NCBI GenBank assembly: GCA_039105265.1
Contig: JAPFFF010000001.1
Location: 1,426,001-1,490,000, forward strand
Direction: 5' to 3'
DNA: 64,000 nt
Source of the DNA: Tritrichomonas musculus
Lineage: Eukaryota; Parabasalia; Tritrichomonadida; Tritrichomonadidae
Part shown: in pieces, positions 29,379 to 39,940 of the stretch
How the letters are laid out: each line of letters begins with the position of its first letter
Position numbering within the stretch: position 1 is the stretch's first letter
Made by a program: the position numbers and the translations under genes
Notes under the pieces: generated by a model
Seen by the model: only the letters and a program-made list of their open reading frames with translations
Told to the model about the DNA's origin: nothing
Database searches by the model: none

Positions 29379-30131
29379 ATGATTTCAATTCCCTCTTTTA
29401 TCATCAACAGCAATATGTTAAGAAATGAAAATGATCAAAAGCAGGAAGATGTTGGTATTCCAATGGCTATATCAACTCTATTTCTAAATTTTTTACCTCA
29501 TTTTACTCCAATTGCATGCATATGTAATCCAATTTTAGTTAATGGAAATCTTGTTTGCCAAAAAAATGTAAATGACAATTGTAACATAAATCTTGAAAAA
29601 AAAGATAAAAATGAAAAATCATTGTCTCAATCAAGTAATCAGAAAAAAATAAGAAAACGTTTTACAAAAGAAGAAGATGAAAAAATTAAAAAATTAGTTG
29701 ATGTATTAGGAACTGAATGCTGGACATTTATTTCTCAATTCATAAAAGGAAGGTCCCCAAAACAAATTCGAGATAGATATTCGAATTATCTAATGCCAGG
29801 AATATTTTTTGGTGAATGGACAAAAGAAGAAGATGAACTACTCGCTAAACTATTTAGTGAACATGGTTCTAAGTGGTCATTTATACAGCGTCATTTTCCA
29901 AATAGAAGTGCAAATTCAATTAAAAATCGTTGGTATTATTTCCTCAACAAAAAACATCAAATAGAATCTGATGAAAATAAATCCAAATATTCAGATAATC
30001 AAGAAATCTCTGATTGTAAGGAAATTGAAAATTGCTCGAATAAAAAGATTTTGAGTACAAATGACAATTTAATGGAGGATAAATCTGAAAATGACATGTT
30101 TGGAGATTTAAGTTTTGATGAATGGTATTAA
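29379..30131 (+). CDS. Two-repeat Myb DNA-binding protein (250 aa)
   Basis: Start taken at ATG 29379 (MISIPSFIINSN); the open frame extends a little further upstream only from a TTG. An Inr-like TCATCCTTTCA lies just before the ATG. Residues about 90-140 form the first Myb repeat (RFTKEEDEKIKKLVDVLG, CWTFISQFIKGRSPKQIRDR) and about 145-195 the second (GEWTKEEDELLAKLFSEHG, KWSFIQRHFPNRSANSIKNR). The third helices, PKQIRDRYSNYL and ANSIKNRWYYFL, are the DNA-contacting ones. The N-terminus is low-charge and the C-terminus acidic (ENDMFGDLSFDEWY), a plausible activation region. R2R3-type proteins of this size are abundant in trichomonads, and some act as promoter regulators. It is most likely a nuclear transcription factor; the target is unknown. 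Confidence 0.92.
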   Translation: MISIPSFIINSNMLRNENDQKQEDVGIPMAISTLFLNFLPHFTPIACICNPILVNGNLVCQKNVNDNCNINLEKKDKNEKSLSQSSNQKKIRKRFTKEEDEKIKKLVDVLGTECWTFISQFIKGRSPKQIRDRYSNYLMPGIFFGEWTKEEDELLAKLFSEHGSKWSFIQRHFPNRSANSIKNRWYYFLNKKHQIESDENKSKYSDNQEISDCKEIENCSNKKILSTNDNLMEDKSENDMFGDLSFDEWY

Positions 30132-30766
30132 TAAAGATGATTTAAAAAAGAAATTGTTATTGAATGATATTTTTATCTTCTTTTAAAAAAAAACATGTAC
30201 TGGAAATAGGAATGTTTTTATGGTTATTTCTATTTTTTCATATAATGGATGTCATGAAAGATTCAAAAACAAAAAAAAAAAAAGACTTTTACTATTCTTG
30301 GTTGTTCAACTTTGAAGTTGGAATGGAGGAAGAGGATTTACTTTCGTTAAGTTGAGTATAAGCATAACAGTTTTATTTTAGTTCATCACAAAAGTTTAAT
30401 TTGGTCAAAGCATTTATCTTAAAATGTTTCATTAAATCAAGTCTGATAGTAAATTAGAAGCTTCTGTTAACAAAATTGACGAAAATTTTCAAAGAATTAT
30501 TTCGTCTTGTGTCAACGTTTATATAGCAATGTCAAAGCTATCAAAAAGTCACTCAAAAAAAAAAAGTTATACAGTTGATAAATATATTCAATGCTGGCAA
30601 TTCCAGTTAATATTTAAACTTAATTCAAACAAAGATTAATGTAAGCAGTAAATTCTTTCAAGAAAAAAAATGCTTCTAATGAAAGTATATCATTATTTAT
30701 TAATTAAAAAAAATATATTTTTAATGTATGACAAGCACTAAAACAGAATTATTATTTTATATATAG
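30132..30766. other. AT-rich intergenic region between convergent genes
   Basis: 3' flanks of the Myb gene and the CTD gene. A 63-codon frame at 30164-30355 (Lys/Phe-rich) has no recognisable content. Confidence 0.5.
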
Positions 30767-31930
30767 TTAGTACTCTGTAGGATCTGGTGAATAATCTGGC
30801 CATTCTGGTGAGTAAGAGGGAGAAGTTGGTGAGTAAGAGGGAGAAGTTGGTGAGTAAGAAGGAGAAGTTGGTGAGTAAGAAGGAGAAGTTGGTGAGTAAG
30901 AAGGAGAAGTTGGTGAGTAAGAAGGAGAAGTTGGTGAGTAAGAAGGAGAAGTTGGTGAGTAAGAAGGAGAAGTTGGTGAGTAAGAAGGAGAAGTTGGTGA
31001 GTAAGAAGGAGAAGTTGGTGAGTAAGAAGGAGAAGTTGGTGAGTAAGAGGGAGAAGTTGGTGAGTAAGAAGGAGAAGTTGGTGAGTAAGAAGGAGAAGTT
31101 GGTGAGTAAGAGGGAGAAGTTGGTGAGTAAGAAGGAGAAGTTGGTGAGTAAGAGGGAGAAGTTGGTGAGTAAGAAGGAGAAGTTGGAGAATAAGAAGGAG
31201 AAGTTGGTGAGTAAGATGGAGAAGTTGGTGAGTAAGATGGAGAAGTTGGTGAATAAGATGGAGAAGTTGGTGAGTAAGAGGGAGAAGTTGGTGAATAAGA
31301 TGGAGAAGTTGGTGAATAAGATGGAGAAGTTGGTGAGTAAGATGGAGAAGTTGGTGAGTAAGATGGAGAAGTTGGTGAATAAGATGGAGAAGTTGGTGAA
31401 TAAGATGGAGAAGTTGGTGAGTAAGATGGAGAAGTTGGTGAGTAAGAAGGAGAAGTTGGTGAGTAAGAAGGAGAAGTTGGTGAGTAAGAAGGAGAAGTTG
31501 GTGAGTAAGAAGGAGAAGTTGGTGAGTAAGAGGGAGAAGTTGGTGAGTAAGAAGGAGAAGTTGGTGAGTAAGAAGGAGAAGTTGGTGAGTAAGAGGGAGA
31601 AGTTGGTGAGTAAGAAGGAGAAGTTGGTGAGTAAGAAGGAGAAGTTGGAGAATAAGAAGGAGAAGTTGGTGAGTAAGATGGAGAAGTTGGTGAGTAAGAT
31701 GGAGAAGTTGGTGAATAAGATGGAGAAGTTGGTGAGTAAGAGGGAGAAGTTGGTGAGTAAGAAGGAGAAGTTGGAGAATAAGAAGGAGAAGTTGGTGAGT
31801 AAGATGGAGAAGTTGGTGAGTAAGAGGGAGAAGTTGGTGAATAAGATGGAGAAGTTGGTGAGTAAGATGGAGAAGTTGGTGAATAAGATTGGAATTTAAG
31901 CGAGATTAGATATTTATGGGAACGAGTCAT
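30767..31930 (-). CDS. Free-standing RNA polymerase II CTD: 51 perfect YSPTSPS heptads (387 aa)
   Basis: ATG 31930 is followed by a 15-residue leader ([15 protein letters not shown]), then exactly 51 consecutive YSPTSPS repeats without one amino-acid deviation, then a 15-residue tail [15 protein letters not shown] and a stop. YSPTSPS is the consensus of the C-terminal domain of Rpb1, the phosphorylation platform for capping, splicing and 3'-processing factors. No Rpb1 catalytic sequence is present: an in-frame TAA lies 15-17 bases upstream of the ATG, and 2.7 kb further upstream has no coding frame. At DNA level the 21-bp units differ (TAC/TAT, CCT/CCC/CCA, TCA/TCT), yet every difference is synonymous. 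An Inr-like TCATTTTTTATT lies 25 bases upstream of the ATG, suggesting its own transcript. The alternatives are a detached fragment of an Rpb1 copy or an assembly join. Confidence 0.85.
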   Translation of the reverse strand: MTRSHKYLISLKFQSYSPTSPSYSPTSPSYSPTSPSYSPTSPSYSPTSPSYSPTSPSYSPTSPSYSPTSPSYSPTSPSYSPTSPSYSPTSPSYSPTSPSYSPTSPSYSPTSPSYSPTSPSYSPTSPSYSPTSPSYSPTSPSYSPTSPSYSPTSPSYSPTSPSYSPTSPSYSPTSPSYSPTSPSYSPTSPSYSPTSPSYSPTSPSYSPTSPSYSPTSPSYSPTSPSYSPTSPSYSPTSPSYSPTSPSYSPTSPSYSPTSPSYSPTSPSYSPTSPSYSPTSPSYSPTSPSYSPTSPSYSPTSPSYSPTSPSYSPTSPSYSPTSPSYSPTSPSYSPTSPSYSPTSPSYSPTSPSYSPTSPSYSPTSPSYSPTSPSYSPEWPDYSPDPTEY

Positions 31931-31945
31931 AGTAAAAGTAAATTA

Positions 31946-31957
31946 AATAAAAAATGA
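31946..31957 (-). promoter_or_regulatory. Inr-like start motif of the CTD gene
   Basis: TCATTTTTTATT on the minus strand, 25 bases before the ATG. Its placement supports independent transcription of the CTD-only frame. Confidence 0.5.
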
Positions 31958-34665
31958 TTTATTTTAAAATTTTGTCACAGTTTAATAGTAAAAATCCTTT
32001 TTAAAATGTATGATATTGGCAGGTATAATGAAATAAAACTTTTTCAGTAGTTTATGAAACAAAAATTTTTAATTTCAATGGAAAAGATTTTTTTTTTCCC
32101 TGAGCTTTTCTTCAACTATAGCAAGAACAAAATGATAAAAAAAGCGTTAATACTTTAATATAATAAGTTATCAATATCATTTCAGAATTTTTTCGTGCAT
32201 TTCATCCAAATTTTAAAAATCCCACAAAAAGTTCATTGAATAATAAATTCAGGATATTTTATGACAAAAATTTTGGAAATTTTAATATCCATTCAGAGGT
32301 AAGTGAGCTAGTAATTTTTAAAAAATTGTTCGAAAATTATAGTATAAGTTCTTATTTATATAATAAATAAAATAGCCTGTTATCAGAAAAATTGGACTTT
32401 CACATTCCAAAATATATTAGAGACTAAGGAAAAAGTCTTAGCTTTTTTAAAATTCCATGATTTATATATTAAAAACAATTTAATTTTAAAAAATCCTGAA
32501 AAAACGCAAAAGAAATCTCTATTTAAAAAAATATTTGTTTTTTAAAATAACCATTTTTTACGATTATTTTGAAGTGAAAACAAAAAATCGATAAAATTTT
32601 GAATAAATTGATTTATTTCAAAAATAAATATAATTTTGAAAAAACTTGTTGTTGCATATTTGCAATGGTTTTTGTTATAAAAAAAATAATTTTAAAACAA
32701 ATTTTTTTTGCGTAAATTACAATATACTATTTACAAAAACCAATATTAAAAATATTCAAGGTTATCAATATTTTAATAAATTGAGAAGAATGAAAATTAT
32801 TTCTAAAACTTTGGAAATAAAAAAGAACAACTTCTTTGTTTCTAAGAAAGTACAATAATATATGAGCACGACAACCAATCATAGCAATCTTTTAAGAACA
32901 ATAATTTTTTTCTTTTGAAATATTTTATTTCTATTTTACATTTTTGTAGAGCATATATCCTGCAAACCTCACAGCAACACTAAAGTTATATCAATTTTTA
33001 CTCATAATTACACCTAATTTATGAATAAAAGCATTTATAAATAATTGCAAAAAATTTGTAATCATAATATGAGCAATTTCTTTAATTTTTTAAAGTTATA
33101 TTTGCACAAAAAAAAATTATTTTAAAAAAGATATTTAAATGGCAAATACTTTTTGTAATCAATAAAAAAAGTTATTTCAAAAAAATTGCAAATTGAAACA
33201 AAATAATTTTTTTTGTGAAAAAATTAAATTTTTCAAAAGATGACAACTTTTTTGCAAATGTAATTCTTTTTGGCCAAAAAGTTATTATCTGAAAAAACTC
33301 AATTTAATTGAATTACTAGTATTTTTTCTAATAAATACATTTAATGCAAAATATCGTTGGAATTTTAAAATTAAAAATAATTTTGATAAGTCTCTATTGT
33401 TTTTTATAAAATAAAAATAAAAAAACTATCAATATTTTGTTAAATAAAGTATAAAATTGTGATATTATCATATAATTATAATTAATGATATATTTTTAAT
33501 ATTATTCTTAAATTTGTATATCAAAAAAATATCAATTTATTATAAAAATTGAAAATCTTTAAAATTTTTAAGTGGAAATCAAAAAGTTAAGTGATAAAAA
33601 TTTTAGAAATTTTGGTGGTTACATTTTTCGTTAGGAAAGTGGATTTTTTCGTTACAAAAGTGGAACAATTGCATTTGCTAGATTTTTTATTTCTCTCAAT
33701 TTTCAGACAACGATTGAGCGGTAAATCCCCTTTGTTTAAATTATTTTTGGCCAGGTTGCATTTAAAATGAGAGGAAGAAAAATTCACTCGAGTCACATGT
33801 TTGGACCATAAATTGCCCGCTCTTTTGGCAGGCCTGAATTAACAAAAACTTTTGTAAATAAAATGAGATGCGGAAAAAATAAGGGTTATTCCTCTAAAAT
33901 AAGCATATAAGTGCATGAATATTATATATAATCAAAATTTGCATTAAATAATACAGAATAAAAGTTCAGCTCATCGATTTTCAACCATTCATATCTAATA
34001 ATCGTATTTTTTAGTTTTGATGCTTAAGCAGAAAGTAAAATATCGCTAGGTAACATTATTCATAGTTTTTTACATATGATTTTAACAAAAAAAATGAAAA
34101 GAAAGCTTTTTAAAAAAAACTGTCATTAGTTAAAATTTTTAAATTGATATAAACATGGTATATAAAAATGCATCAAATGCATGATTTGTTTAATAGGATT
34201 TAAAAATGCACTTCTATATTTTCGAGTTTGGTTTTTGAAAGGACAAAAATCAAGATTTTTTATAAAATTAACTTATTCTAAACGTAACTCAAATGAACTC
34301 TGGAGATTTCATCAGTTATTTTTATCAATTTTTAATTTTATATTAAAAAAAGCATATATTAGCATTATAATGGTCTTTTTTTGATATATGTCAACCTCAC
34401 TCTCAAAATCAAGCATTTCTCAAAAAAAAAGCCACAATTCAAAAATCGTGCCACCATTTGAATATTCCATAGTTTCAATTGTAGATGATATTTTCTATTA
34501 TATATATGCATAAATTAACATATGTTTTTATTGTTTTTAATATTAATTTTGAAATAGAACTATTTACTATAAAATGACCCGATCAATTGAAAAATTGAGA
34601 GATCTATAGAAAAATTGAAAATTTTATTTGAATTTTAAAATAACCAAATGATATGTTGCTTTTGT
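31958..34665. other. 2.7-kb AT-rich intergenic region
   Basis: No Rpb1-like or other recognised coding sequence on either strand. It holds a fragment of the 12.2-kb element's TIR at its left end. A minus-strand frame at 33587-33796 with scattered Cys/His and Lys (RVNFSSSHFKCNLAKNN) might be a worn transposon fragment but cannot be assigned. Confidence 0.5.
32091..32218. repeat. Partial TIR of the long-TIR transposon
   Basis: About 128 bases match the internal part of the TIR at 12250-12375 (CCCTGAGCTTTTCTTCAACT, GCGTTAATACTTTAATATAA) with a few changes. No second arm is nearby; a relic of another copy. Confidence 0.8.
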
Positions 34666-34677
34666 TCATTTTTATAA
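34666..34677 (+). promoter_or_regulatory. Inr-like start motif
   Basis: TCATTTTTATAA directly precedes the ATG at 34678, matching the trichomonad initiator pattern. Confidence 0.55.
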
Positions 34678-35313
34678 ATGAATTCTGACGATGATGATCC
34701 GGATTCTTTTTATTGCAGTTTAGATGCATATATTGATATGGATGAAATGGATGATCCATACTTTTTAGAGAATTATCCTGATGATCCCCAAAAATTAATA
34801 GATACGGGTCAAAAAGATGGAATGCCAAATAATGTGTTACAAGAAACATTATCTCCGGAAGAAAAAATTCAATCAAATGTTTCTGATCCCAATGCAAATA
34901 TGAGCTCTCAACATTGTATGAAGAGTACAGTGTTTGAAAACCAGCGAAGTGAAAAACTCTCCAATAATGAAATTCCTTTTTCGAAAGATAAATCTTTGAA
35001 GACTGTTAGGTCTTCTAGAGTGAGTATTATTCTTTCGCAAAAAGCACAATATTTCAAAGACAATTTTCACTTGGTCTTTAAGGATAAAGGGAAACTTAGC
35101 AAAGAATATGTTAACGAAATACACAAGATTATTGAAAAGCCATTAGGATTAAAGCCATTTTCACGAGATATGAGGCGTTCTATAAATAAATACTTTGCTG
35201 AATTCGAAAATGAATCAGAAAAGATAATCTCATATCTTGTTCACCATAAAAAAGAGATTATTGGAGAATCCCCTGATTTAAAAAATATAATCAAAGTAAA
35301 AGGTAAAAAGTGA
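34678..35313 (+). CDS. Protein of unknown function with acidic N-terminus (211 aa)
   Basis: Complete frame from ATG 34678, preceded by an Inr-like motif. The N-terminal about 60 residues are very acidic (MNSDDDDPDSFYCSLDAYID, MDEMDDPYFLENYPDD). The middle is polar and probably unstructured. The C-terminal about 100 residues are helical and basic (SSRVSIILSQKAQYFKDN, KPLGLKPFSRDMRRSINKYF, EKIISYLVHHKKEI), ending in a Lys-rich KVKGKK. I do not recognise a named family. The acidic-then-basic layout would suit a nuclear, perhaps DNA-associated, protein, but that is only inference. It looks like a real gene because its composition is balanced compared with the flanking AT-rich DNA and it has a promoter-like motif. 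Confidence 0.7.
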   Translation: MNSDDDDPDSFYCSLDAYIDMDEMDDPYFLENYPDDPQKLIDTGQKDGMPNNVLQETLSPEEKIQSNVSDPNANMSSQHCMKSTVFENQRSEKLSNNEIPFSKDKSLKTVRSSRVSIILSQKAQYFKDNFHLVFKDKGKLSKEYVNEIHKIIEKPLGLKPFSRDMRRSINKYFAEFENESEKIISYLVHHKKEIIGESPDLKNIIKVKGKK

Positions 35314-35606
35314 AGCTTTAATTTTTTTTTGTTAATTATACTTCTTATTTCATATTTTTAAAATTTTTTGGGCATTTATTATCCAAATATCTATTTTTTA
35401 TAATCATCCAGATGTTTGAGAAACTATTAATTTCTCTTGGTAAAAGCTTTTTTATACACAAATTCTTGCTTACAAAAGCATATTTCCATTCATAGGTGAG
35501 CCAATCCTTTCAATTTTTTTAGGTCAGTAAAAATAAAAAAGAGCCAGATATTCATTTTTACTCTTATATATAAAACAATTTTTTGTAGACAAAAAAAAGA
35601 TTCATT

Positions 35607-35737
35607 CGTTAGCGCCCTCTAAAAATGATTTTATAATATTTGAATAGATTATTCTCTGAAAAAGTTTAGAGAGGAAAAATAAGAAAAAATTTTAAAATCA
35701 TTCAAAATAGAAACTCTTTTTTTTAAGAGCGCTAACG
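35607..35737. repeat. 131-bp inverted-repeat element (MITE-like)
   Basis: Ends CGTTAGCGC and GCGCTAACG, followed inward by matching CTCT and AAAATGATTTTA-type blocks. It lies in the gap before the helicase-RBR relic. Target duplication not clear. Confidence 0.6.
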
Positions 35738-35893
35738 TGTGAATACCAATAAAATTTATATAATTCAATAGTATATTCTAAGAAGGAAAACATATTTAAA
35801 ATGTATCAATGAAATTTGACGGTTGGCTCTCCTATTTCCATCGTCATAAATTTGATTCAATTTTGAATCGAAAATCATTTATACAGATGAGCC

Positions 35894-38800
35894 TTGATCA
35901 AAAAATTTGATTACTCGATTTCGTTGAGGACGATCAAAGACATACAGGCATCGAAGGAGATCATGCACCTCAGAAAGGGGAGACTTGGCAGGTCAATGAA
36001 AGGTTTGTACGTTCCTATTCAAATGGAGAAAAACATACCAGATGTTCAAACGCCATCGATTCAGCGAGAAGGCATGTCCAAAGACATCCTCTTGTTGAAG
36101 AGCATTGGTATTGATATTGAAAAATTGGAGAATTTGCCTGATAAGCCAATTGAAAGTAGTATGAAAACAGCGCTAGACAGCCTCGTTTACATTGGTGCAA
36201 TTGATGAAAAAACGCAAAAAATCACTGATTTTGGACGTGAAATTCTTCGTTTTCCATTTATTTGAATTTGTTACTCTGCAGCAATGCATCTATTTAAGAA
36301 TGATTATGAAGATGATGAGAAAGATGTTGCATTCTTTGTAGCAGCTTATATTTCGACGGTTTTGACAATGTCAAATATCCTTGTTCAAGAAGAAATGTCT
36401 GAAAAATTTTCGAAACTTTTTGAGAAGGAATCTGGCATTGCAACGATAAATAATGCCTTAAATATTCTGTTGAAGTCAACCGTAACCGACAATGATGAAC
36501 TTAGAAATTTAAGTTCATCTTACGGCTTTTCATATTCTGTCTTTCGTGAGTTGAAAGAAAATATTCAATTGATAATCAATGTCACTTTTCCGGTTAAAGA
36601 AATCAATGAAGTTTTTGAAATTTCTAACGAATTCATTGAAAATTATGAAGGACTTGTGTCAGTCATTGATACTTTTATTCTATCAATTGAACAAACGTAT
36701 CCAAGTTTCGCTGACAGTAACTATATTATATTTAAATGTGTGAACGGTTCCAGCGGTTTTGACAGCCATTCTAGTCTTATTTTCAAAGCCAGTGAAAATT
36801 TAAGATTTCCTAAAAAACGTCAGCATTTTCCTGAAATTGCAATCAATCGAAGACCAGGATGGAATTGCATTTGCATTCCGACTGAATGTTATCTATTTAA
36901 CATCACACGTAATCTTAATTACAGCACGAACAGCGGCTACTTAATTCATCGTGCCACATCAGAATCGACAAATTAAATCTCCACAATTGAAGTCGACAAA
37001 TTTGCGATGAATCCATATTTTGGCATTTTACTTGAGATTTACTTCAAAGATCTAGGTTTGACCTATTTTGAGAATGACTCCAAAGACCCGGCAAGCAAGC
37101 ATTCGTATCCGTTTCATTACTCGAATTCAGGGGATCGAGTTTTTGTATCATTTATAAGCAACGATGAGAATTTGAAAGAAGTCATTGAAAAAGGAGCAGA
37201 GAAGGTCATTAAGTTACTTCCTTACACACCACGAAGTGTCCTTATCCTCCGAGGTGATGGCAATGCTATTGTTGAAGTTACTTCACTTGGAACTTCTGAT
37301 TACAACACTTCAATTGCAACAATGAGTAACGGAAATCTTCTTGATAAGAAAAGCATTGATTACTGTGTGAACAATCTTGATGAACTTGCCAAATTAGACT
37401 CACGAATTCGTATCTGTTCTTTGTTTTTCAACGAGTCTTGTAAGCCTCAATACTTCGATGAGGACAACTTGTACATCATCAATGAAAACATCAAGAACAA
37501 CTTTGATTATCCTCTTTTTGATATCGTAATTCAACGTCTTCAAGAAGTCAATACAGAAGTCAAGCAAAAGCAGCTTCTATCTAGACGTTATGTTACTGAA
37601 TCACATAACAAAAAGAAAGAAAAGTTAACATTGTTTCAGTTCCCTCTAGATTTCATTCATCCATCATTAATTCGTTATCAAGAGTCACTCAATTGTATCG
37701 TTAAATGGCTCGATAAAAGCATGCAAATCAAAGTGTTCGATGTTGTTGGATCGCGTTTGTTAATGAGAACAAATGACGTTGAACGCTTAAAGCTACAGAT
37801 TCATAATGAAAGCGAAGCAATGAAAGAGCAATTGAACTTGAATTACGTAGCGATTCAAGTTCCAATGAAAATTTTCATTAAAGAGCATCACACATGGCAC
37901 TACGGCAAGAAGTACAGGGCAATAGTAACGACGAAAGAAGAGTCATCTGATGTTGAGCATTTAATAGAAAACAGCAACGATAACGATAACGATAGCGTTA
38001 CATCATTCATTGAAAACGAATCGCCATCGAAAGTTTTGTGTTGCTATTATTCGAGTGAAAATCCAGAAGATCCGATCCTCGCCAAGTGTCCACTCAGTGT
38101 CTTCTTCAAGGACGGCTCGTACTACATCAGCAAGGCATGTCGTGGATGCTTGATTGACAACCAGAGATTTCACCTAGGCTACGTGTTCGTGAAGGGAAAG
38201 GCCGGCCAGAAGAAGGTCGAAGGAAAAATGGTTCGTCCTGATGGAATTCCGGCTGTTAAAAGCGCCATAACGAAAGAAGGCACTGAAAGCTGGCCAGTTA
38301 TTCCGCTCGGTCTTCTCGTCTATGTCCTAATAAACGATGAAGATGAAGAATTGAGTGCTTATTTGTCCGCTTGGTTGTATTCAATTGAAGAGTTCACAAT
38401 TCGCGTGATGATGCAGACGCGTTTCCTATGGTGCAGCCATCATCCGCACGTCATTTATGACACCGTCAAGCTCGGCCAAAGGCGATTCCATTGCAAAGAA
38501 TGCGACGTCGAGCTGGAGTCGCTTCAGCTCGACGAGGAAGAGGCAGAAAGAAGGAGAGAAGAAATCCGACAAAGAGGCATACAGGATGAAATCTTCCGGA
38601 GAGTTGAAAATCGAATAAGAAAGCTTGTTGACGACCAATTAAAGAGTCAAAAAGTGAAAAGAAGAGCGGATGAAGAGGAAAGATTTCGACGAGAAATTGA
38701 AGGAAAAGTCAGATTTGAAAACGAATAAAGAATTCGCAAAGATATCATCAAAGGAGTCGCGCAGAGAGAAGCGCAAAGAAGAAAATAAGAAGAAGAAAGA

Positions 38801-39265
38801 AGAAAACAAGAAGAAGAAAGAAGAATGTATGAAGAATTCCTCCGAAGAAAAGAAGAAGAAAGAAAAAGAAAAGAGGAATTGAGAATCCAAAAGTTGGTCG
38901 ACGCTTTCATTGCTCGTCTCGTTGAAAGAAACGTGTTGATCGAAGAAGCTCAGAACGAGCAGGAAGTGTCACCCGAGAGAAAGAATGAGGAGCAGATCAG
39001 AACTGACATCATCGAGGAAGAGAAGAGAAAAGCGGAAGAAGAAAGAAAGAGAAGGGATGTATTAAATATTGAGAAGTCATTGAATTTCATTAGCACTCTG
39101 AAAAGATTCCCTAAGTGCCATAACCCTATTATTAAAAACGGTGGTTGTAATCATATGTTTTGTAAATGTGGATGCCATTTCTGTTGGCTTTGTGGATTTC
39201 AATCTAATAATACTACTGATGTCCATGCTCACTTAAATAAAAAGCATGGAGGATTATTTTATTAA
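35894..39265 (+). pseudogene. DEAH-helicase C-terminal/RBR ubiquitin-ligase gene, 5' truncated, four in-frame stops
   Basis: A single reading frame spans 3.37 kb, interrupted only by TGA at 36263 and TAA at 36974, 38726 and 38783; all segments keep the same frame. The first part starts inside a helicase motif VI-like segment (RKGRLGRSMKGLYVPI). The HA2/winged-helix region follows (ILLLKSIGIDIEKLENLP, SLVYIGAIDEKTQKITDFGR), as in DEAH-box RNA helicases. A long unassigned middle and an Arg/Glu coiled coil follow. The C-terminus is an IBR/RING2-type zinc cluster (FPKCHNPIIKNGGCNHMFC, then CGCHFCWLCGF). Helicase plus RBR in one chain is a known architecture (plant DEAH11/12 type). The helicase ATPase core is absent upstream, and the frame has no ATG at its left end. 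It reads as a recent pseudogene, but the lack of any frameshift is notable. Confidence 0.75.
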
Positions 39266-39940
39266 AATAATAATAATAAAATATATTTATAAATTTATTA
39301 TTTTGTATTTGTTTTCAAAAAAAAAATTATTGAAATTATCAATTATAATTAGCTAGTTTTTATAGTTTTTTTGATAAATTAAATTTGTATACTAAACAGT
39401 GTTTGTAAATATAAAGCATGAAATTGCTGTATTGATAAAGATATAATGAATATTTTATTGTTTAAAAAATCAATTGAATTTCAACATTCCTTTTAATATT
39501 TCTTTTCAAAGATATTTTATTGTAAAATTAATATTTAGACATTTTTATTATTTAAATAATTTTATTTTATATTAAATTAATTTATAATGATAAAATTAAT
39601 ATTGATATATCTCGTATATTCCAAGTTTTTATTCAAAATAGCTGATATTGTATTGTCCAATTTTTGAAAACATTCGGTTCCAAAAAATGATTCTCATGTT
39701 TTTGAGAGAAAAAAACTTTTTATAAAAATTTCAAAAATTTAATTATATTTTCATATTTTTCCAGAATACAATAAATTATATTATATAAATAAAATTAAAT
39801 TCTATTTATATTTATAAAATATTGAAATATAAAATTATTTAATATATTTTTAAATAAGATAAAATGATTTTAGTTAATTCAAAAAAAAATAATAATAATT
39901 AATATTGAATTGATAATTAGTATAATATTATATTCAAATA
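39266..39940. other. AT-rich intergenic region
   Basis: Very AT-rich; a TCAAATAA motif eight bases before the ATG at 39941 may be the initiator of the next gene. Nothing else is seen. Confidence 0.5.

Noticed and set aside
30164-30355. 63-codon frame after the Myb gene
   Set aside because: Low-complexity Phe/Lys composition, partly from A-runs.
30790-31890. Regular 21-bp spacing as a possible CRISPR-like array
   Set aside because: There are no unique spacers; units are contiguous coding heptads in a eukaryotic context.
30787-31899. Plus-strand frame of KEKLVSK repeats
   Set aside because: Shadow of the minus-strand CTD array; its amino acids vary at the very positions where the CTD frame varies silently.
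33587-33796. 69-codon minus-strand frame with Cys/His
   Set aside because: Possible transposon fragment, but no motif spacing strong enough to call.
31931-34665. Rpb1 exons upstream of the CTD frame
   Set aside because: No coding frame with polymerase motifs, and trichomonad introns are short; no 3' splice-like motif ahead of the CTD leader.
35894-39265. Genome-wide reassignment of TGA or TAA to explain in-frame stops
   Set aside because: Other genes in the window end in TGA (surface protein at 41794) and TAA with no coding continuation.
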